A stretch of DNA of 64,000 nucleotides, from contig NZ_FOBD01000003.1 of the NCBI RefSeq assembly GCF_900109515.1, positions 434,001-498,000 on the forward strand, in the 5' to 3' direction. Source of the stretch: Paenibacillus sp. OK003 (lineage in GTDB: Bacteria; Bacillota; Bacilli; Paenibacillales; Paenibacillaceae). Positions 52,007 through 60,928 of this stretch are shown in pieces. The notes beneath the pieces are model-generated. The model did not search any database. It saw only the letters and a list, made by a program, of their open reading frames with translations, and was not told the DNA's origin. A program made the position numbers and the translations under genes. Position 1 is the stretch's first letter. The number at the start of each line of letters is the position of its first letter.

Positions 52007-52963
52007 TTATTGTTCATGCTCAGCCTGCAAAAGAAGAACAGCCTCCATTGTCGGCAAACTCCCTGTGCCACCAATGCCAAGTGTGGACAATGCTCCACAT
52101 GCATTGGCAAATCGCAGCAGTTCATCACTTCGCATCCCAAGCAAGTATCCATATATGATGCCTGCGTTGAAACAGTCTCCTGCCCCTGTCGTATCGACGG
52201 GTGTCAAAGTGTAAGATCCGGCCGATATTCTACTTTCGTCCAGTTGACGTAGTGTAGCACCTTTTGACCCTTGTTTGACCGCTACAATTCCTGCCACACC
52301 AGGAAGCATGGAATCAAGCACATGGCTTACCCCAGCGGCAGGGAAAATGTGCAGCAGTTCATCCTCGCTGGGAATAAACAAATCAGTTACCGTCAGTAGT
52401 GCACTTATGCCCTCGCGGTCCCATTGATTGGATACATCCCAACCGGTATCAAAAGACGTGCTGATTCCATCTGCCCGCAATCTTGTAAAGAGCTCTCTCC
52501 AATGAGGTCTCATTCCATCCTGCAAATAATAGGAACCAAAATGAAGATGTGCGGCCTGCTGTAGCAGGGACTCCGGGATATAATCCGGTGTTAACAATGG
52601 GATACTGCCAGCGTAAGTTAACAACCCGCGGTCATCGGGTGTGGAGAGCGACAGAGTTACACCTGTCTTGATGCCAGACAATCGGGTAACATGCTCTGTA
52701 TTTACGCCCATACGCTGCAGCTCAGCTATACAGAATTTTCCGAAATCGTCATCTCCCACTACGCTAACGAATCTCACATCCGCTCCCAGGCTTGCCAGCG
52801 CACAGGCCGTAATTGCTGAAGAGGAACCAAGTACAATCTCGAAGCCATCAACCATTTTCTCCCGATTCCATTCCGGCATGACATCCGTTCCCGATACAAT
52901 GACGTCTACATTTAGCTCGCCAGCAATGACAACAACGGGACTTGTTTGTTGTCTCTGCATCAT
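52007..52963 (-). CDS. PfkB/ribokinase-family sugar kinase
   Basis: ATP-dependent kinase of a sugar or nucleoside. The N-terminal strand VVIAGELNVDVIVSG is followed by the GG-like VLGSSSAITACALASLG lid region. DTTGAGDCFNAG contains the catalytic base D263. The 318-aa length is typical. Its ATG overlaps the stop of the truncated GH4 gene (ATGA), so it was once the second gene of a sugar-cleavage and phosphorylation operon. Because the GH4 gene is now truncated, expression may depend on a new promoter. The substrate is unknown. Confidence 0.88.
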   Translation of the reverse strand: MMQRQQTSPVVVIAGELNVDVIVSGTDVMPEWNREKMVDGFEIVLGSSSAITACALASLGADVRFVSVVGDDDFGKFCIAELQRMGVNTEHVTRLSGIKTGVTLSLSTPDDRGLLTYAGSIPLLTPDYIPESLLQQAAHLHFGSYYLQDGMRPHWRELFTRLRADGISTSFDTGWDVSNQWDREGISALLTVTDLFIPSEDELLHIFPAAGVSHVLDSMLPGVAGIVAVKQGSKGATLRQLDESRISAGSYTLTPVDTTGAGDCFNAGIIYGYLLGMRSDELLRFANACGALSTLGIGGTGSLPTMEAVLLLQAEHEQ

Positions 52964-53535
52964 TTCAATACCGGAACAAATCCCTGTTCCGCCTCATACA
53001 GTTCATCGAACATACTTCCGATCTCCTCCAGGGAGCATACAGCAGCAGTTAGTGGATCGAGCATCAGTGCATGGCGAGCCATTTCCCTGTCACTCCTCCG
53101 TACAGCTTCTACAGCCAGATCAAAAAAAGCCATGTTCGAGCGGCACAATGCGGCCAAATGCTCGGGCAGTCTTCCAAAGCGACAAGGCTGAATGCCTTTC
53201 CCATCAACGAGACAGGCCACTTCCACCACACCATCAGCCTGCAGATTTTCAATCAATCCCCGGTTAGGAACGTTACCATAAATGACCTTCGGCTCATTCT
53301 TCAATACTGCTTCGATAATAATGGCTGCATATTCATTACTGGATTTCAGCTCAAGCGGTGCCGTTCCCTCAAGCTGTGAAACGATCTGCTCATCATTCTC
53401 TCTCCGCCAGATCGGCCAGTTGTCAGCGTAGAATCCCGTAGCTCCGTTATAACCTGAGTTGCAGTGCTGGTCGATAAGCGATTGGCGTTTGCGGTAATAC
53501 GGGATATATTCCGAGAAATGGCCGCTGGATTTCAT
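52960..53535 (-). pseudogene. 3' half of a GH4 alpha-galactosidase/glucosidase gene
   Basis: The ~190 residues begin in the middle of the GH4 fold. SSGHFSEYIPYYRKRQSLI and GFYADNWPIWRRE correspond to the central and C-terminal part of MelA-like enzymes, followed by VIYGNVPNRGLIENLQADGVVEVACLVD and RFGRLPEHLAALC. The NAD-binding N-terminus and the metal Cys/His region are absent; intact relatives are 430-450 aa. Homology stops at about 53540, where the opposite-strand SIS fragment begins. There is no ribosome binding site before the first Met. Confidence 0.8.
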
Positions 53536-53540
53536 AGATT

Positions 53541-53918
53541 TGCAGTGACAGCACTCGTGTTTCGTTGAAGGGTCCGCCCTTATACCATCTTCTTGACGTT
53601 CGGCACGGCCCGATGGTCACCGTGGGTTCGGATACTTTAGTGATTGCTGCCTTGTCGGACAGCGGTATTGAGCATCAACGCAATCTGTTGAGGGATATTA
53701 AGGAGCGTGGAGCCACCATTATTACATTTGCCGATCGGGCGATGGGCATCCCGCAGGAGTTCATCGACCTTGAAATCACAACTAGTCATCCGCTTAATAC
53801 AGCGGTACGGGGTATTCCTTTCATTTTCATCTCGCAAATCGCTGCTTTGGCTAATGCCGAACGCCATGGTATTAACCCGGATCAACCTGAGGGACTGGTG
53901 GCTTGGGTCAAGCTGTAA
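53541..53918 (+). pseudogene. 3' half of an AgaS/GlmS-like SIS sugar isomerase gene
   Basis: The reading frame gives VSLKGPPLYHLLDVRHGPMVTV, the RHGP motif of the second SIS subdomain, then SDTLVIAALSDSGIEHQRNLLRDIKERGATII and RGIPFIFISQIAALANAERHGINPDQPEGL at the C-terminus. The whole first SIS domain is missing; intact proteins are ~340-390 aa. The frame is open for a few codons into the junction with no start signal. It faces away from the truncated GH4 gene. Confidence 0.75.
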
Positions 53919-53983
53919 AAAGAAAGATTAGTTCTTTCGATCCGCTTGGACGGTTGGAAAAGGGGAATTTCAGAGGGAGATCC

Positions 53984-54017
53984 AAAGACTTCTATTCAGC
54001 GGAATAGAAGTCTTTTA
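53984..54017 (+). terminator. Terminator after the SIS fragment
   Basis: AAAGACTTCTATTC-AGCG-GAATAGAAGTCTTT is a perfect 14-base stem followed by TACTT. Confidence 0.8.
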
Positions 54018-54117
54018 CTTGAATGTCAAAAATCAATTTTATACGTCCTGTGAGATAATTAGGCAAACATTTGATATGAATGATATAACGCTAGAAGTAT
54101 GATTGGGTACATAATAA

Positions 54118-54993
<876 letters not shown>

Positions 54994-55005
54994 CCCTTTC
55001 TATCG

Positions 55006-55037
55006 ATAAAAAAGTCGCCATTTCTGGCGACTTTTTG
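55006..55037. terminator. Terminator (GTCGCC family) after the aldo/keto reductase
   Basis: AAAAAAGTCGCCA-TTTC-TGGCGACTTTTT is a perfect stem with T/A runs on both strands. It also serves the convergent small gene at 55063. Confidence 0.9.
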
Positions 55038-55062
55038 TGTTCATGCCCTATTGAACAGTTTA

Positions 55063-55518
55063 CTACAACCCAATAAACATATTTCTGCTGAATGGTCCCC
55101 AATTTCCACCAGTGAATCCGGATCTCCCCTCCAAATTGACAAAGCATGGAAGCAAAATATAAAGTACTCCCATAGTCGCGTTAACGTTGAAGGTTATAAC
55201 AAATCTCGTTTTGGAATTATTAATAGGAGCGATCATCCCCCGATCAGCGCGAATCGAATTATCTTTCGTAATGGCTTCTCCCATTCCTACACTGGCTATA
55301 TCCGATGGACTAGCCATGTTACTTCTTATCCAATAGTTCGATATGTTGGTTGCTGATGCTAAATCCGCTGGCTGATCATACGTCACTACAATCTGATTGG
55401 ATGCAACTTGTCTAACCTCCACAACTACAGGATGAGGAGTCATCGCTTCACTTTCTCTCCCGCCCACATTCTCGATCCAATAAGGATGTGTTGTATTCGA
55501 ATGATGATTAATTGACAT
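55063..55518 (-). CDS. Unknown small protein with an Ig-like segment
   Basis: I do not recognise a family. VRQVASNQIVVTYDQPADLASATNISNYWIRSN resembles the strand pattern of SbsA/Big-type Ig-like modules (a 'negative/positive position' motif). The end GNWGPFSRNMFIGL is Trp/Phe-rich. There is no signal peptide. GGAGGT nine bases before ATG 55518 supports that start over the upstream in-frame one (55548), giving 151 aa. It follows a 103-aa frame whose stop lies at 55545, so the two may be one unit. Confidence 0.5.
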   Translation of the reverse strand: MSINHHSNTTHPYWIENVGGRESEAMTPHPVVVEVRQVASNQIVVTYDQPADLASATNISNYWIRSNMASPSDIASVGMGEAITKDNSIRADRGMIAPINNSKTRFVITFNVNATMGVLYILLPCFVNLEGRSGFTGGNWGPFSRNMFIGL

Positions 55519-55544
55519 TAGATTAATTACCTCCATGATTGACT

Positions 55545-55856
55545 TCAATAGTCATTTGTCCTGAGATAATGTATGTAGGTGAATGACCAATGGTGTCTTA
55601 CAAAAGCACCCCGGATCACAGGCCATAACTTCAAAGCAGGCTTCCAGAAAACGTAATCCTTTGAATTGCGTATGTTATGTTCATAGCCTTCAAACGGTAC
55701 TTGTTCCCAATTGGCAAAGGGCAATTTCCAATCCAAAGCCTTATTCTCGCCTACTCTAATCGAATCCTGTGAATATGCGCCAATGAGAGACTCTACATCT
55801 ATTGCGTTTCCCCATACAATACGTTTATCCTGTGCATGAGAAGGAAATACAAGCAT
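55545..55856 (-). CDS. Unknown 103-aa frame, possibly a 3' gene fragment
   Basis: Not recognised. It is rich in Trp and aromatic residues (ALDWKLPFANWEQVPFEG, KDYVFWKPALKLWPV). The first ATG lies directly after the T-run of the upstream gene's terminator and has no ribosome binding site, so the frame is probably a truncated relic or translated from an unseen start. The downstream 55063 gene starts shortly after its stop. Confidence 0.35.
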   Translation of the reverse strand: MLVFPSHAQDKRIVWGNAIDVESLIGAYSQDSIRVGENKALDWKLPFANWEQVPFEGYEHNIRNSKDYVFWKPALKLWPVIRGAFVRHHWSFTYIHYLRTNDY

Positions 55857-55859
55857 TTC

Positions 55860-55906
55860 AAAAAAAAGAGATGCCCTGGCTAATCTACATTAGCGTGGGC
55901 ATCTCT
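55860..55906 (-). terminator. Terminator of the SUMF1-like gene
   Basis: On the minus strand AGAGATGCCC pairs with GGGCATCTCT around an inner GCTAAT/ATTAGC stem, followed by TTTTTTT. Confidence 0.9.
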
Positions 55907-55977
55907 ATATGTTCAACGACCTACTTTGCAGCATATGAGGCCGTCTTAAACGATTTGGCTACTTTACAACGTTTCGA

Positions 55978-56820
55978 CTATTCTCCGCGCACAACACGTA
56001 AACCCTGATCCGGACCAAAACCATTTGCATCGAATTTGCCTCGAAAAGCGATCTCGTTATTGTTAACACCGCCGATCCAGCCCCCGCCTTTTACAACCCG
56101 AAATGAAGAAATTTGGCTCTCAGCATCGCTGTACCAGTCCCAGCACCATTCTCGTACATTGCCAGACATATCGTAGATTCCAAGCTCGTTGGGCTTTTGG
56201 GTACCAATCGATTTGGTTTTGGTTTTGTTGCTCTCTATGGCAGGCCAGTTCCAGTCTCCAGTTAAGATTTTGTCCCCGGCGTTCTTCCAATACCATGCGA
56301 CTTCATCGGCGTTGTTGCTGCCGCTGTATGTGTAATTCTTGCTCTCCTGACCTCCGCTTGCGGCATATTCCCATTCCGCTTCTGTAGGCAGTCGGTAACC
56401 GTTAGTTCCCTCATTAATGGTCACTGTCCATTTTATATTATCGTTATCATTCTTATTATTCAGGTCTTGCGTATCCTTATCGATGTTGTAATACGGCTTC
56501 AAGCCCTCTTTTATACTTCTCTGATTGCAATACTCTACCGCGTCATACCAACTCACCATTTCTACTGGTAATTGATCTCCTTTGAAGCCGGAGGGGTTAT
56601 TTCCCATAACATCTTCCCACTCTTTTTGACTTACCTCATATTTCCCGATATAAAAGTTCTGAAAGGTCACACCTTTTCCAGCGTAATATGACTTGCTGCT
56701 CTTAAACGTCCCGCCTTCCACGAATACAAGATTATCCTCTTTTTTAGGTTGATCCTGCTGCGAACAAGCGCTGGTCACTACCGTTATTGCTATTAAAAAA
56801 AGCATTAATAGCTTTCTCAT
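55978..56820 (-). CDS. SUMF1-fold (formylglycine-generating enzyme-like) lipoprotein
   Basis: Lipoprotein signal with lipobox VVTSAC (Cys 19), then an FGE-sulfatase-fold domain. FVEGGTF, YEVSQKEWEDVMGNNPS, PVEMVSWYDAVEYCNQRS, GYRLPTEAEWEYAASGG, NELGIYDMSGNVREWCWDW and VVKGGGWIGG are all family landmarks. True FGEs need paired Cys (or copper-site Cys) near the C-terminus; this stretch has none, so catalysis of formylglycine formation is unlikely. An extracellular binding or scaffold role is more plausible. AAAGGAG precedes ATG 56820. Confidence 0.88.
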   Translation of the reverse strand: MRKLLMLFLIAITVVTSACSQQDQPKKEDNLVFVEGGTFKSSKSYYAGKGVTFQNFYIGKYEVSQKEWEDVMGNNPSGFKGDQLPVEMVSWYDAVEYCNQRSIKEGLKPYYNIDKDTQDLNNKNDNDNIKWTVTINEGTNGYRLPTEAEWEYAASGGQESKNYTYSGSNNADEVAWYWKNAGDKILTGDWNWPAIESNKTKTKSIGTQKPNELGIYDMSGNVREWCWDWYSDAESQISSFRVVKGGGWIGGVNNNEIAFRGKFDANGFGPDQGLRVVRGE

Positions 56821-57022
56821 TGAATAATCTCCTTTAAGCTAATGGGAAAATAATTGGCTCTGATACATGTCATTCGTATCCGGCAACGTCAAAGACCGTT
56901 TGTCTGACTGAAACGGCCTTCAACATATCCGGACTAATGGTAAAACTGAGGAAAAGCATTGAGCCTGTCCCTAATGTATAAGAAACTGTTTTACTTTGAC
57001 AAAATAGCTTGCCACGGATTGT

Positions 57023-57655
57023 TTACCACACGGTTACGTTGGAGCTTCCACTGCTCTGATATCCTTCTGTCGCAAATACTTGATAAGACCAGCTGCTTCC
57101 CAGATTCATTCCTTTACTAGCCCAGGCGTTCACATGGTTGCTGAACGTAATAGCAGAGTTAACTCCAGTCGCTCTCTTGGACTGTCTTACACTCCAGTAC
57201 TGAGCGAACGTTTGAGTGCCATCAATGGATGGAGCATTATAGCGCATCGTTGTATAAATGTCATACGTGCCGCCATCACTGTTCACAGTCCCTTTATACG
57301 TTCCAGTTGGTCGATATGTTCCCCAGTTATCTACAACGTAATATTCGATAAGTGCATTTCTCGTCCATCCATAGAGGGTCAAATATCCATTCCCGGATGG
57401 TGCCCATAACCCCGCATTATAATTAACTGTTCGGTTAGGAGATCCGACAGTCCAGCCTTTGCCAGTAACAAAGTTTCCAACATTCTGCCATGTTACACTA
57501 TAATTACCGCCCGAACCATTCACGGCATTTACTGTGCCGCCGCCATCCGTCCAATTTTGCCAATAATCTGTCGCACTTGAGGTTGCCGCAAAGACCCCAA
57601 AACTCATGGAAGCTGCCAAAACGACCGTCAACATTTTTTTACCAAATTTTAACAT
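57023..57655 (-). CDS. xynA: Secreted GH11 endo-beta-1,4-xylanase
   Basis: Cuts internal xylan links. A signal peptide of ~28 residues ([11 protein letters not shown]) precedes a compact beta-jelly-roll starting [24 protein letters not shown] contains nucleophile E104 and [12 protein letters not shown] contains acid/base E197. The 210-aa length and ending [10 protein letters not shown] are typical of family 11. The frame continues upstream to 57742, but GGGAGG directly precedes ATG 57655. A perfect cre consensus lies 127 bases upstream, so glucose repression is expected. It is monocistronic. Confidence 0.96.
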   Translation of the reverse strand: MLKFGKKMLTVVLAASMSFGVFAATSSATDYWQNWTDGGGTVNAVNGSGGNYSVTWQNVGNFVTGKGWTVGSPNRTVNYNAGLWAPSGNGYLTLYGWTRNALIEYYVVDNWGTYRPTGTYKGTVNSDGGTYDIYTTMRYNAPSIDGTQTFAQYWSVRQSKRATGVNSAITFSNHVNAWASKGMNLGSSWSYQVFATEGYQSSGSSNVTVW

Positions 57656-57781
57656 ATTATACCTCCCAATATGATTGTATTTGTCCGATCTTCTACTTTC
57701 GTCTGTCTCATTCTCGGTTGAAGTTCTCTTAACAATTGACACTTTTTTTCCTTTAACCTCCTTTCTGACTAAATTATAGAA

Positions 57782-57796
57782 TGATAGCGGTTACAT
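57782..57796 (-). promoter_or_regulatory. cre (CcpA) site upstream of xynA
   Basis: ATGTAACCGCTATCA on the minus strand matches WTGNAANCGNWNNCW at every position. Confidence 0.75.
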
Positions 57797-57895
57797 AAAA
57801 ACCTGACAAACTATAGATTAATCTCTAATAAGTTTAGATTTATGTCTGCTTTCCTTCTAAAAATCGACTTGTACCTACAAGAAAACAAATATGTA

Positions 57896-57922
57896 AAAAG
57901 CCGCCCAGAAGGGCGGCTGAGA
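57896..57922 (-). terminator. Terminator of the DUF3298-like gene
   Basis: On the minus strand AGCCGCCC-TTCT-GGGCGGCT is followed by TTTTACAT. Confidence 0.85.
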
Positions 57923-57948
57923 AAATAAATGCTATGCTTAGAAATTAT

Positions 57949-58863
57949 CTAATACCTTTCAACCTCTACTACGTAATCTGTACCCTCAACCCACATATAA
58001 TAGCGTGTTTTATCTTTATATATGCGTACTTTCGGATACAACGAATAGGATTGAAGGCTAAAAAAATTTGGCTCAACTTGCTTCCATACTTCACCATTTA
58101 AGAGTTGATAACTATTCCTTATACTGTATCCATTAAAATATTCGATCTCAGTATCAACATAATCAGTCACATTGTTTTGGAGATAATCTAAATAAGTAAT
58201 AAGAGGGTCCAATCTATTTATTTCTTCATTTAGCTGTGAGAATGGAACCTTTATATCTATGAATCCCTCTGACAATTCTGCAACTTGAGAGGGATAAAAT
58301 CGAACAATTATACCATTATCGTAGTAATAAAATGGTGTGGAAGAGTTTATTGGAATATCATATATACTCTTCTCATAAATTGTAATTCCCTTATTATACT
58401 TGAGCTGAAGGTTATGAGATAAAATAGACACAAGATTGGCCTTTTTTTGATCAGAATCTACTACATCGTATAATGTAATTCGGTCACCTGTTGCAAGATC
58501 AAAATTATAAATAATGGATACATATGTTCCTATATTATCATCGCTGTAATTGAGTCCATCTGTGTAAGCTACAGATAATATTTTATTATTATTGTAGTTA
58601 GTTTTCACGCTCGTTTTGTACCAAGCTACACTATTATTCTGTTGGAGTGCCTTATTGCCATTAGCTACTTCTACTGTATGTTCCTTTAAAGTATCATTTA
58701 TTTTTTTTATAACTATTGCATTTCCACCACTAATTTGAACATACGGTTGACCTTTATAGGTATGTACAGCGGTTTTAACTGCTGTTGAAGCTTCCGTTGA
58801 ATTTGATGAGAATAATACGTAACTCGTTAAGAATAATAGTGTTGCCAAGAATAATTTCTTCAA
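57949..58863 (-). CDS. Secreted DUF3298/RsiV-like protein
   Basis: A signal peptide (1-~25, ending STEAS) is followed by a ~280-aa domain with the DUF4163/DUF3298 layout. An early ISGGNAIVIKKINDTLKEHTVEVANGNK segment precedes IIYNFDLATGDRITLYDVVDSDQ, YYDNGIIVRFYPSQVAELSEGFIDIKVPFSQL and a C-terminal beta tail. The codon usage is AT-rich compared with its neighbours, hinting at recent arrival. It begins with TTG 58863, 12 bases after GGAGGT. Similar domains bind peptidoglycan-type ligands or lysozyme in RsiV, but there is no anti-sigma segment here. Confidence 0.72.
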   Translation of the reverse strand: MKKLFLATLLFLTSYVLFSSNSTEASTAVKTAVHTYKGQPYVQISGGNAIVIKKINDTLKEHTVEVANGNKALQQNNSVAWYKTSVKTNYNNNKILSVAYTDGLNYSDDNIGTYVSIIYNFDLATGDRITLYDVVDSDQKKANLVSILSHNLQLKYNKGITIYEKSIYDIPINSSTPFYYYDNGIIVRFYPSQVAELSEGFIDIKVPFSQLNEEINRLDPLITYLDYLQNNVTDYVDTEIEYFNGYSIRNSYQLLNGEVWKQVEPNFFSLQSYSLYPKVRIYKDKTRYYMWVEGTDYVVEVERY

Positions 58864-59076
58864 TATGAACTTGCACCTCCAACATTTCTATACCATCTGT
58901 GTATTTACTCAATAATAAAAGTTTACCATTTTGAATTCAGTTTTTTGCTCAAATATTGTAGCTGTGCAAGCTAAATGATCTCCCCTTACCCGTTTCTACC
59001 CCGTATCTTTTTACGGACTTGATTCGTTTACAGAGAGATACTTTATTTATAAATTTCATTCTACGGAGGACTTATT

Positions 59077-59739
59077 ATGGAAATTTCAAAGGGAGTCGAA
59101 ATGCTCCATCTGGACTATCATGGGAATGTGATCCACCCCATTCTTTTAAAGGATCATGAAATGACTATTCTAATAGACACTGGTTTTCCAGGTCAATTTG
59201 AGGATTTACGTGTGGCAATGGAGAAGGCTGGCGTTTCAATAGACCAATTAAATGCAGTTATGTTGACCCATCAGGATGTCGATCATATAGGGAATCTACC
59301 GGAGATTTTACAGACGTGTGGCAAAGCTATTAATGTATATGCACACGAGTTGGATAAGCCGTACATCCAAGGGGAACTGCCTCTGATAAAAGATGGTCAC
59401 CTGGAGAATCCCCCGAAGGGCACCGTAAACCATACTTTAATAGATGGTCAGGAACTGCCGTTTTGCGGCGGGATTCGCGTTATTCACACGCCTGGGCATA
59501 CACCCGGTCATATCAGTCTTTATTTGAAGGAAAGTAAAACGCTCATTGCCGGGGACTCCATGTACAGTGTAGTCGGTATGCTTGGGGGAATTCACGCCCC
59601 GACTACACCGGATATGAATGCAGCAAAGCTCTCGTTGAAAAAGTATGCTGATTTTGACATTACATCTGTCGTTTGTTACCACGGAGGATTGAGTAATGTA
59701 AATGTGAAAGATCAGATAGCAGCACTCAACCAAGATTAA
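59077..59739 (+). CDS. MBL-fold metal-dependent hydrolase
   Basis: Metallo-beta-lactamase fold hydrolase. LTHQDVDHIGN provides the HxxxDH zinc motif with HTPGHTPGHIS further on, AGDSMYS the bridging Asp, and CYHGG the last His. The 220-aa length suits the YqgX/YcbL-type or quorum-quenching-lactonase-like group. I see no deciding feature for lactonase or thioesterase. GGAGG precedes ATG 59077. It is a single gene with its own terminator. Confidence 0.9.
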   Translation: MEISKGVEMLHLDYHGNVIHPILLKDHEMTILIDTGFPGQFEDLRVAMEKAGVSIDQLNAVMLTHQDVDHIGNLPEILQTCGKAINVYAHELDKPYIQGELPLIKDGHLENPPKGTVNHTLIDGQELPFCGGIRVIHTPGHTPGHISLYLKESKTLIAGDSMYSVVGMLGGIHAPTTPDMNAAKLSLKKYADFDITSVVCYHGGLSNVNVKDQIAALNQD

Positions 59740-59815
59740 ATTTCCAATATACTTTGGAGAGTATTAATCGGCTATTTAAAACCGGACTGCTCATTTTGCT
59801 GTCAGTATAAATCAT

Positions 59816-59863
59816 AAAGACGATTCTTCAGGTGCTCGCCACCCGTGGAACGTCTTTTTTTGT
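59816..59863 (+). terminator. Terminator after the MBL-fold gene
   Basis: AAAGACG pairs with CGTCTTT around an inner CAGGTG/CACC stem, followed by TTTTTGTTG. Confidence 0.65.
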
Positions 59864-59937
59864 TGAAGAGAATAAGTACATCATTGGACATTTTTGTTGC
59901 AAACCCATAATTGTTCGTATACAATAAAACAAATTAG

Positions 59938-59959
59938 TTGTTCTATAAATATAGAACAA
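59938..59959. promoter_or_regulatory. Perfect 22-bp palindrome, candidate ArsR-type operator
   Basis: TTGTTCTATA-AA-TATAGAACAA lies 24 bases upstream of the ArsR-like gene. A related partial dyad (TTGTTCGTATACAA, about 59911-59924) lies just before it. Confidence 0.7.
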
Positions 59960-59983
59960 TAAAGACGAGGAGAAATTGGAGCT

Positions 59984-60892
59984 ATGAACTACAAAGTGGA
60001 AGTTGATTTCGCGCCCATTTATGAATGTGTAAGCAGCCTGACGGTTTTCATGAGCAAACAGAATCATAATGCTCTGGATGCTGGAAAACTATGGGTCAGA
60101 GAAGTACAAGATCGGTTCGCACCTGCCAAACTGCAACAAATGCGGGAGACGATGAAACTTGTAGGCGATTTTAGCCTTGCACCTTATATTTGGAGTTGTC
60201 CTGGAGAGCGCTCAGTGAGTGGTTTTTTGGATTGGCTTGAAGACCTAACCACAGGCCAGCTATATGACATCGCTGCTAACGTGAAGTTGTCCGTTCCCTC
60301 CAATCTCCCGGAACTGCGCAGTCGGACATCCGAAGCACTGCGTGAATGGGATGCCCACTATTTCAGTCAAATCGATTCGGCGATTATCGAAGGCCTTGCC
60401 TTAGAAGCTGAAACCAGACGGTCCAGTCTAAACGGAACCAATGATCTTGAGGTCTACGAGGAGGCAACGGAAGGTATGCGTCTATACCCTACCCCTCTGC
60501 TCAAACAAGTGATTCTAATCCCTCAATATCATGCTCGTCCCTTTGTCACCTCAGCCATGTTTGATGAAGTGATTTTCACCAGTTACTCTGCCGATATTCT
60601 CCCACCAGCAACGGGCCGGCCTGAACATCGGTTGTTGCGTCTAACACGAGCATTGTCCGACGAGACCAGATTATACATCCTCCGCCTGTTGGCCGGAAAG
60701 CAGTTAACATTCACTGAGATCGTTAGCGAGGTTAAACTTTCTAAAAGTACGGTTCACTACCATCTGATTTCATTAAGGGCAGCGGGGCTTGTCATCGTGC
60801 ATTATAACCAGAAAACGACCTCTTACAGCTTGCGTTTAGAAGCTCTCAACAAGCTTTCGGAACAGATTTCAGCTTATATTGAAGAAGGATGA
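59984..60892 (+). CDS. ArsR-like winged-helix regulator with N-terminal DUF5937-type domain
   Basis: The first ~200 residues are a conserved all-alpha/beta region of unknown role (LWVREVQDRFAPAKL). The C-terminal ~80 residues form an ArsR HTH: LTRALSDETRLYILRLLAGKQLTFTEIVSEVKLSKSTVHYHLISLRAAGLV. No metal-binding Cys is present, so a non-metal signal is likely. GGAG precedes ATG 59984. The MFS gene starts 36 bases after the stop, so they form an operon, presumably autoregulated through the palindrome upstream. Confidence 0.85.
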   Translation: MNYKVEVDFAPIYECVSSLTVFMSKQNHNALDAGKLWVREVQDRFAPAKLQQMRETMKLVGDFSLAPYIWSCPGERSVSGFLDWLEDLTTGQLYDIAANVKLSVPSNLPELRSRTSEALREWDAHYFSQIDSAIIEGLALEAETRRSSLNGTNDLEVYEEATEGMRLYPTPLLKQVILIPQYHARPFVTSAMFDEVIFTSYSADILPPATGRPEHRLLRLTRALSDETRLYILRLLAGKQLTFTEIVSEVKLSKSTVHYHLISLRAAGLVIVHYNQKTTSYSLRLEALNKLSEQISAYIEEG

Positions 60893-60928
60893 TCATGCCC
60901 TTTAACCTACGCACACGGAGGAACACTC

